Shown here: positions 5,615 to 9,733 of the stretch, one piece after another
How positions within the stretch are numbered: the stretch's first letter is position 1
How the letters are laid out: every line of letters begins with the position of its first letter
Assembly (NCBI GenBank): GCA_021798095.1
Contig: JAJZYL010000039.1
Span: 1 to 9,733 of the forward strand
DNA: 9,733 nucleotides
Source of the DNA: an archaeon
Lineage (GTDB): Archaea; Thermoproteota; Nitrososphaeria; Conexivisphaerales; UBA164
Direction of reading: 5' to 3'
Notes under the pieces: generated by a model
The model's input: only the letters and a program-made list of their open reading frames with translations
What the model was told of the DNA's origin: nothing
Databases searched by the model: none
Program-made: the position numbers and the translations under genes

Positions 5615-6559
5615 ATGAGTATAGAACGTATCAACCTCGGACGAAGCGATCTAATGGTTTCTAGAATTGGTTTAGGGACTTGGCAAGCCAGTTATAAGCA
5701 GTGGGGGGAAGACGTACAGGATCTTAAAATAATAGACGCCATTAAGAAATCGATTGAACTTGGAATAAATTTAATCGACACAGCTGAACTATATGGAAAC
5801 GGCCACTCTGAAAAGGTTATTGGTTCTGCTATTAAGGGAATGAACAGGGAGGAGGTTGTTATAGCATCAAAGGTTTACGGTGCTCACCTTAGGTACGATG
5901 AACTGCTTAAATCTGCAGAAATGAGCATGAATAGACTAGGAGTAAAATATCTGGATCTTTATCAAATTCATTGGCCAGATCCGTGGGAACAGATTCCGCT
6001 TAAAGAGACTATGAAAGCGATGGAAAAGCTCTATGTAGAAGGGAAGATTAGAGCAATAGGAGTTAGCAATTTCGCGGTCAGGGATATGGAGGAGGCAGCA
6101 TCGCATCTGTCCAAGGGTTTTATCGCCTCCAACCAGGTAAGATATAACATGCTCCAAAGGGAAGTGGAAGAAGAGGTCCTACCATATTGTAAGCGTAATT
6201 CCATTACAGTTATGGCCTGGAGCCCCCTTGCGCAGGGGGCGCTGACCGGAAAGTATTCTCAAACAAACGTCCCAAAGGACACGATCCGTAGTGACAATAA
6301 ATTATTTAAAAAGGAAAATCTAGAAAGAATCCAGAAACTACTAAATGTAATGTCCAGTCTGGCAAAGGCCTACAAGAAAAATATAGCCCAAGTTGCTTTA
6401 AATTGGCTTCTTAAGGATAGGATAGTCGTACCAATACCAGGGGCTAAGACGCCCAAACAGGCAGAATCCAATGCGATGAGCTGTGATTGGAGCCTTAACG
6501 CAGGCGACTTGAAGCTAATAGCTGAAGTACTGGCAGGCATAGATCTGGATTATATGTAA
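5615..6559 (+). CDS. Aldo/keto reductase
   Basis: A soluble NAD(P)H-dependent oxidoreductase of the TIM-barrel aldo/keto reductase superfamily, 314 aa, full length. The catalytic tetrad is visible (numbered from the ATG): D55 in LIDTAELYG, Y60, K86 in IASKVYG and H119 in YQIHWPD. The family segment KIRAIGVSNF precedes the NQVRYNMLQRE strand, and the cofactor end of the barrel is marked by WSPLAQGALTGKY and VVPIPGAKTPKQAESN, in which PIPGAK is the typical phosphate-binding stretch. The LGRSDLMVSRIGLGTW N-terminus resembles the YajO/AKR11-like bacterial group; the physiological aldehyde or sugar substrate cannot be read from sequence. I start it at the ATG 5615 rather than the GTG 5609 because of the TATA spacing. 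It is divergent from the flavoprotein gene, and proS follows after 106 nt with its own promoter, so this is probably a single-gene unit. Confidence 0.92.
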   Translation: MSIERINLGRSDLMVSRIGLGTWQASYKQWGEDVQDLKIIDAIKKSIELGINLIDTAELYGNGHSEKVIGSAIKGMNREEVVIASKVYGAHLRYDELLKSAEMSMNRLGVKYLDLYQIHWPDPWEQIPLKETMKAMEKLYVEGKIRAIGVSNFAVRDMEEAASHLSKGFIASNQVRYNMLQREVEEEVLPYCKRNSITVMAWSPLAQGALTGKYSQTNVPKDTIRSDNKLFKKENLERIQKLLNVMSSLAKAYKKNIAQVALNWLLKDRIVVPIPGAKTPKQAESNAMSCDWSLNAGDLKLIAEVLAGIDLDYM

Positions 6560-6632
6560 TTAACGGCTTTACTTGCCTTTTAGATTCTATTTGCTCAGTG
6601 CCATAAATAAGGGAGACGGTTACAGTTAATAA

Positions 6633-6642
6633 TATATATAAA
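6633..6642 (+). promoter_or_regulatory. TATA box of proS (leaderless)
   Basis: TATATATAAA; its TATAAA core starts 29 nt upstream of the ATG at 6666, and no Shine-Dalgarno motif lies between. A leaderless transcript separate from the aldo/keto reductase is expected. Confidence 0.7.
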
Positions 6643-6665
6643 CGAACATTTGATATAGCCGTTGC

Positions 6666-8099
6666 ATGAAGAAAGGAATTCCACAGAAATCGACCTTCAG
6701 TGCATGGTTTGACGCGGTACTCAAGGAGGGGGAATTTATTGATATCCGTTATGGAGTGAAGGGGTTTATCGTTTATAGGCCTAACTCAATGTCCATTGTT
6801 AAAGGCCTTTATCATATGTTTGAATCAGAGCTTAAGAAAAATAATCATGCTGAAGCCTTATTTCCGTTATTCATACCGTATTCCAGTTTTAAGAAGGAAT
6901 CTGAGCACATCAAGGGGTTTGAAGATGAAACTTTTATGGTCGAAAGAGCTGGTGGGGAGGAGCTTGATGAGAAGCTCATCATAAGGCCGACTTCTGAAAC
7001 CGCCATATACCCAATGTATTCGCTCTGGGTTAGGAGTTATAATGACCTTCCGCTAAAGCTTTTTCAGTCCGTAGCAGTATATAGGTATGAGACAAAATCT
7101 ACACGGCCCCTTCTTAGAGGTAGGGAATTTCTATGGATAGAAACACACGATCTATTTTTGAATGAAGAGGAGGCTAAAGCTCAGATAATGGAGGATTTGC
7201 GGGTTGCAAGTAAGATTTACGATTCAATAGGGCTTTCTTTTTTAATAACAGAGAGAGAACCATTTGATAGATTTCCCGGAGCCGTGGAAAGCTATGCTTA
7301 TGATGCAGTGCTGCCGACGGGAGAGGTGTTACAGATAGCTACAACGCATTATCTAGGTCAGAATTTCACCAGACCCTTTGACGTTGGCGTCCTAAATAAG
7401 GAAGGGAAAAGAGTGTTGCCGTTCAGCACCTGCTGCGGAATAGGCATATCTAGGTCGTTAGGTGCTTTGATAGCAACTCATGGTGATGATCATGGAGCCA
7501 TAGTTCCCGTGGGACTAGGAATGCTAGATGTCATAATTATCCCCATATACCATGGAGGCATAAATAATGATGTCCTTAACTATGCCACCAAGGTTCGTGA
7601 TGAGGTAAGCTTGAGCGGCCTTAATGTTACATTGGATACCTCTGAACTGACGCCAGGTGAAAAGTTCTACCACTGGGAATTAAGAGGAATCCCTATCAGA
7701 GTAGAAATTGGAGAAAAAGAAGTCAATCAGAATGTGGTCACCATATTTAGACGCGACAATGGAGTTCGGAAAGTTGTTGAATTAACCAAGATGGGATCTG
7801 AACTTAACGTATTAAAGGAGGAAATAAATCGTGAATTGAGCAATAGAGGGCGGGATGTGTTGAGCAAAGCGCTTCAAGAAGTTAGAACTAAAGAAGAATT
7901 ATTGAAGGCATCAAAGCAAAAAAGTATTATGCTAGCAGACTTCTGTGGTCGAAAGGAGTGTGCGGATGAGATACGTAATGCTTCAGGTGGGTTCGAAATA
8001 AGAGGTAGGCCATTAAATCTGGATTATAAATTGATGGATAAATGCGTATGGTGCGGCAATAAGTCATTACGTAAGGTGATAATAGCTAAGGCTTACTGA
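6666..8099 (+). CDS. proS: Prolyl-tRNA synthetase, archaeal/eukaryote-type
   Basis: Charges tRNA-Pro with proline; a class II synthetase, cytosolic homodimer. The 477 aa length is usual for the archaeal type, which lacks the bacterial editing insertion. The catalytic core has FIVYRPNSMSIVKGLYHMFE (class II motif 1 region, 34-53), the IIRPTSETAIYPMYS proline-site loop (105-119), motif 2 at VYRYETKSTRPLLRGREF (138-155) and motif 3 at GIGISRSLGALIATHGDDHG (258-277, Arg at 263). The anticodon-binding domain follows (from about 286), with YHWELRGIPIRVEIGEKE at 335-352. The C-terminal domain has a Cys4 set at 427, 432, 460 and 463, probably binding zinc, and the protein ends in Tyr, as typical of this type. 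Motif 3 begins CCGIGISR, where I would expect a WGxSTR-like sequence in many archaea. The ATG is supported by a TATA box 29 nt upstream. Confidence 0.96.
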   Translation: MKKGIPQKSTFSAWFDAVLKEGEFIDIRYGVKGFIVYRPNSMSIVKGLYHMFESELKKNNHAEALFPLFIPYSSFKKESEHIKGFEDETFMVERAGGEELDEKLIIRPTSETAIYPMYSLWVRSYNDLPLKLFQSVAVYRYETKSTRPLLRGREFLWIETHDLFLNEEEAKAQIMEDLRVASKIYDSIGLSFLITEREPFDRFPGAVESYAYDAVLPTGEVLQIATTHYLGQNFTRPFDVGVLNKEGKRVLPFSTCCGIGISRSLGALIATHGDDHGAIVPVGLGMLDVIIIPIYHGGINNDVLNYATKVRDEVSLSGLNVTLDTSELTPGEKFYHWELRGIPIRVEIGEKEVNQNVVTIFRRDNGVRKVVELTKMGSELNVLKEEINRELSNRGRDVLSKALQEVRTKEELLKASKQKSIMLADFCGRKECADEIRNASGGFEIRGRPLNLDYKLMDKCVWCGNKSLRKVIIAKAY

Positions 8100-8177
8100 T
8101 AATTGCGGTATGATCTGATTAAATTCATGCTTATTGCCGTTGATTATTATCTTATTGACATCCGTTGAACTAGTATG

Positions 8178-9458
8178 CTATACATAGTTAAATGCGGAAG
8201 CATAATTACCCAAGTCCAGAAGCCCATGACCGGAGAAGCTAACCAATACTGTTGTTTTTTTACCGTCTTTTTTAGCATCTTCCTCCAGTTCCTTCAACAA
8301 TGGTAATGTATGCGCCGTTTCGGGTGCTGGGATATACCCTTCCTTTTGCGAGTAGAGCCTTGCCCAATTGAAAGCCTCTTCTTGATTATAATCCCTAGAT
8401 TCTACCATCCCCTTTGCCATTAGCAGGCTGAGCGTCGGTGCAACCGCGTGATAGCGCAAGCCTCCTGCGTATACAGCGGGTATTTTAAGCTGATAACCCA
8501 GGGTGTACATCTTTAATTGTGGTAGAATGCCGCCTGTATCAGGGTAATCATATCTGTACTTACCTTCAGTCATCTTTGGCACTTCTAATGAACCGCAGGC
8601 TATGTACCTACGTTTTTTAGTTCCAGATTTAAGTTCTTCGCCTATAAATGGAAAAGCAAGACCGCTATAATTGGACCCGCCTCCTACGACTCCTATCACG
8701 GCATCGGGGTCTTCGCCTATAGATTTCATCTGAGCTTGGGCTTCCAGCCCGGCTATCGTTTTAAACATTATGTCGGAATTCACTACGCTACCAACCACAT
8801 ATTTTCCGCCATTTTCTTGTGCATATTGGACAGCATCGGTTATTGCCATACCAAGGCTGCCAGGAGTTTCAGGATCCGATTCTAAAGCCTTTTTCCCAAA
8901 AGCGGTTAATTCTGATGGGCTCGGGTGTACGTTTGCTCCGTACATCTGCATCTGATACCTCCTATACGGCTTACCTTCATAACTTGTCTTTACCATGAAT
9001 ACATGGGCCTTGATACCCTGGATAGCAGAGCCTAGAGCTACGGCAGCCCCCCATTGGCCAGCACCGGTCTCCGTTGATACAAACTTTGCATTATCCATTC
9101 TAGCGAAATATGTATGAGCTACTGCACTGTTTATCTTATGGGATCCGACGTACGTTTGGCCTTCCATTTTCATATATATTTTTAGATGGCCACCAAGATA
9201 TTCTTCTAGCCTGTTTGCTCTTACTAGCGGCGTTGGCCTTCCTACTTTTAGATAGATTTGCCTGAGTTCATCCGGAATTCGGATGCGCTCGTCCCTGGAA
9301 AATTCATATTCGAGCACCTTCGAAGGGAGGACTTGGCCAAGAAGAGCCATTGAATTTTTATCTCCCTGCGGCATTGGAAAATCGGGCATCTGTGAAAGGA
9401 TATTGTACCAATAACTTGGTTCGTCGTCTTCATTAAGTTGTACAACGAGATTTTTCAT
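8178..9458 (-). CDS. trpB2: Tryptophan synthase beta chain, TrpB2 type
   Basis: A PLP enzyme that condenses indole with serine (or, in some TrpB2 enzymes, O-phosphoserine) to tryptophan. Residues seen: PLP lysine K108 in GSHKINSA, catalytic E130 in STETGAGQWG, the phosphate-binding GGGSN (259-263), the LRYHAVAP segment (334-341), GYIPAPETAHT (374-384), and SGHG (409-412) with the serine facing the PLP ring. The roughly 75-residue segment before the GRPTPLVRA strand, with PMPQGDKNSM, is typical of TrpB2 rather than the shorter TrpB1. No trpA or other trp gene is visible: proS converges from one side, and the unknown minus-strand frame upstream is 125 nt away. TrpB2 proteins lack the usual TrpA contacts, so a stand-alone gene fits. 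The ATG is supported by a TATA box 28 nt upstream. Length 426 aa is normal. The 78-nt gap to proS shows no clear terminator. Confidence 0.94.
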   Translation of the reverse strand: MKNLVVQLNEDDEPSYWYNILSQMPDFPMPQGDKNSMALLGQVLPSKVLEYEFSRDERIRIPDELRQIYLKVGRPTPLVRANRLEEYLGGHLKIYMKMEGQTYVGSHKINSAVAHTYFARMDNAKFVSTETGAGQWGAAVALGSAIQGIKAHVFMVKTSYEGKPYRRYQMQMYGANVHPSPSELTAFGKKALESDPETPGSLGMAITDAVQYAQENGGKYVVGSVVNSDIMFKTIAGLEAQAQMKSIGEDPDAVIGVVGGGSNYSGLAFPFIGEELKSGTKKRRYIACGSLEVPKMTEGKYRYDYPDTGGILPQLKMYTLGYQLKIPAVYAGGLRYHAVAPTLSLLMAKGMVESRDYNQEEAFNWARLYSQKEGYIPAPETAHTLPLLKELEEDAKKDGKKTTVLVSFSGHGLLDLGNYASAFNYV

Positions 9459-9477
9459 GATCTTAGGTCAGATATGT

Positions 9478-9488
9478 ATATATATAAA
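9478..9488 (-). promoter_or_regulatory. TATA box of trpB2 (leaderless)
   Basis: The minus strand reads TTTATATATAT, with the TATATATA core starting 28 nt before the ATG at 9458. No Shine-Dalgarno motif is seen. A monocistronic leaderless transcript is expected. Confidence 0.68.
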
Positions 9489-9583
9489 CCTATTTGTCTA
9501 TATATCTACAATAATGTGTAATCATACTGTTAAATTTAGTGAGCTAAGCGATCATGTTAATTTGATTAAATTTTCAACTTGAC

Positions 9584-9733
9584 TTACTCATCAGGCCGTT
9601 TATCGTCCCTAACTTGACCCTTTAAAACGGCGATAGATACATAGCATTCTTCAACGTCTTCCATTATTCTGACAAGATTTGAATAAATGGTTTCATTTTC
9701 CACTTTTTCAACGTTCTGCATTATTGGTAACAG
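9584..9733 (-). CDS. Unknown protein, C-terminal part or small complete ORF, cut by window edge
   Basis: A minus-strand frame enters at base 9733 and stops at TAA (9586-9584), giving 49 visible residues: it begins LLPIMQNVEKVENETIYSN, and a later stretch reads MEDVEECYVSIAVLKG. It is acidic and looks helical, with a heptad-like pattern of hydrophobic residues that would suit a coiled coil or helical bundle. I recognise no family. It may be the end of a longer protein, or a complete 45-residue protein starting at the ATG at 9721-9719; its promoter region is outside the window, so this cannot be decided. It reads in the same direction as trpB2, 125 nt upstream of it. The trpB2 TATA box in between argues against co-transcription being required. 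Confidence 0.5.
   Translation of the reverse strand: MLPIMQNVEKVENETIYSNLVRIMEDVEECYVSIAVLKGQVRDDKRPDE

Noticed and set aside
5506..5664. 52-codon plus-strand frame starting MAAITLPRTLAKRLN
   Set aside because: It overlaps the aldo/keto reductase start by about 50 nt in another frame. Its ATG directly abuts the TATA box instead of lying 26-29 nt downstream, and it has no ribosome site.
8100..8177. Possible bidirectional terminator between the convergent proS and trpB2
   Set aside because: Only scattered short T-rich stretches (such as TTGATTATTATCTTATTG) and no clear T-run or stable hairpin, so no feature is called.
9470..9507. Imperfect AT-rich inverted repeat around the trpB2 TATA box
   Set aside because: Arms match about 8 of 10 and consist almost only of alternating A and T, as expected from the TATA-rich stretch itself.
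1..9733. Searched for tRNA/rRNA genes, CRISPR repeats, insertion-sequence ends, integrase or att sites, and defence genes
   Set aside because: No T-loop-like GTTCRA outside coding sequence, no spaced direct repeats, and no transposase or integrase motifs. All large frames are core metabolic or membrane genes.

Overview
The window looks like a chromosomal segment of an archaeon, most likely an acidophilic member of the Thermoplasmata (Thermoplasma/Ferroplasma-like). I see TATA boxes 26-29 nt upstream of start codons, which implies leaderless mRNAs. Arg and Ile codons are often AGG and ATA. There is an archaeal-type prolyl-tRNA synthetase with a Cys4 C-terminal domain, a TrpB2-type tryptophan synthase beta chain, a geranylgeranyl-reductase-family flavoprotein (archaeal lipid chemistry), and a fumarase with the short N-terminus I remember from Sulfolobus. 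The exact lineage is inference; I cannot run a database search.

Layout. Positions 2-859 (+) carry the end of sucD (succinyl-CoA ligase alpha), cut by the left edge. Facing it is a minus-strand run read from right to left: a short geranylgeranyl-reductase-like flavoprotein (5206-4268), a DedA-family membrane protein (4208-3408), an isocitrate dehydrogenase (3349-2189) and fumarase fumC (2189-789). fumC runs antisense into the end of sucD. A 408-bp divergent gap (5207-5614) follows; it holds a perfect 12-bp inverted repeat, two TATA boxes and one doubtful small ORF. Two plus-strand genes come next: an aldo/keto reductase (5615-6559) and proS (6666-8099). Facing proS is trpB2 (9458-8178, minus), and the right edge cuts a further minus-strand reading frame (9733-9584) of unknown function.

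How the genes fit together. Three TCA-cycle enzymes (SucD, IDH, FumC) are clustered, with icd and fumC translationally coupled through TGATG. The flavoprotein and DedA are both plausibly connected to polyprenyl lipids. ProS and TrpB2 are housekeeping genes for translation and amino-acid synthesis. The six confidently placed starts fall into two classes: icd, the aldo/keto reductase, proS and trpB2 have ATG starts with a leaderless promoter, while dedA and the flavoprotein have TTG starts preceded by Shine-Dalgarno motifs.

I found no rRNA, tRNA, CRISPR array, insertion sequence, integrase or defence system. Most of the window is ordinary core metabolism. The places worth a second look are the fumC/sucD antisense overlap, the flavoprotein-DedA pair, and the divergent gap at 5207-5614.
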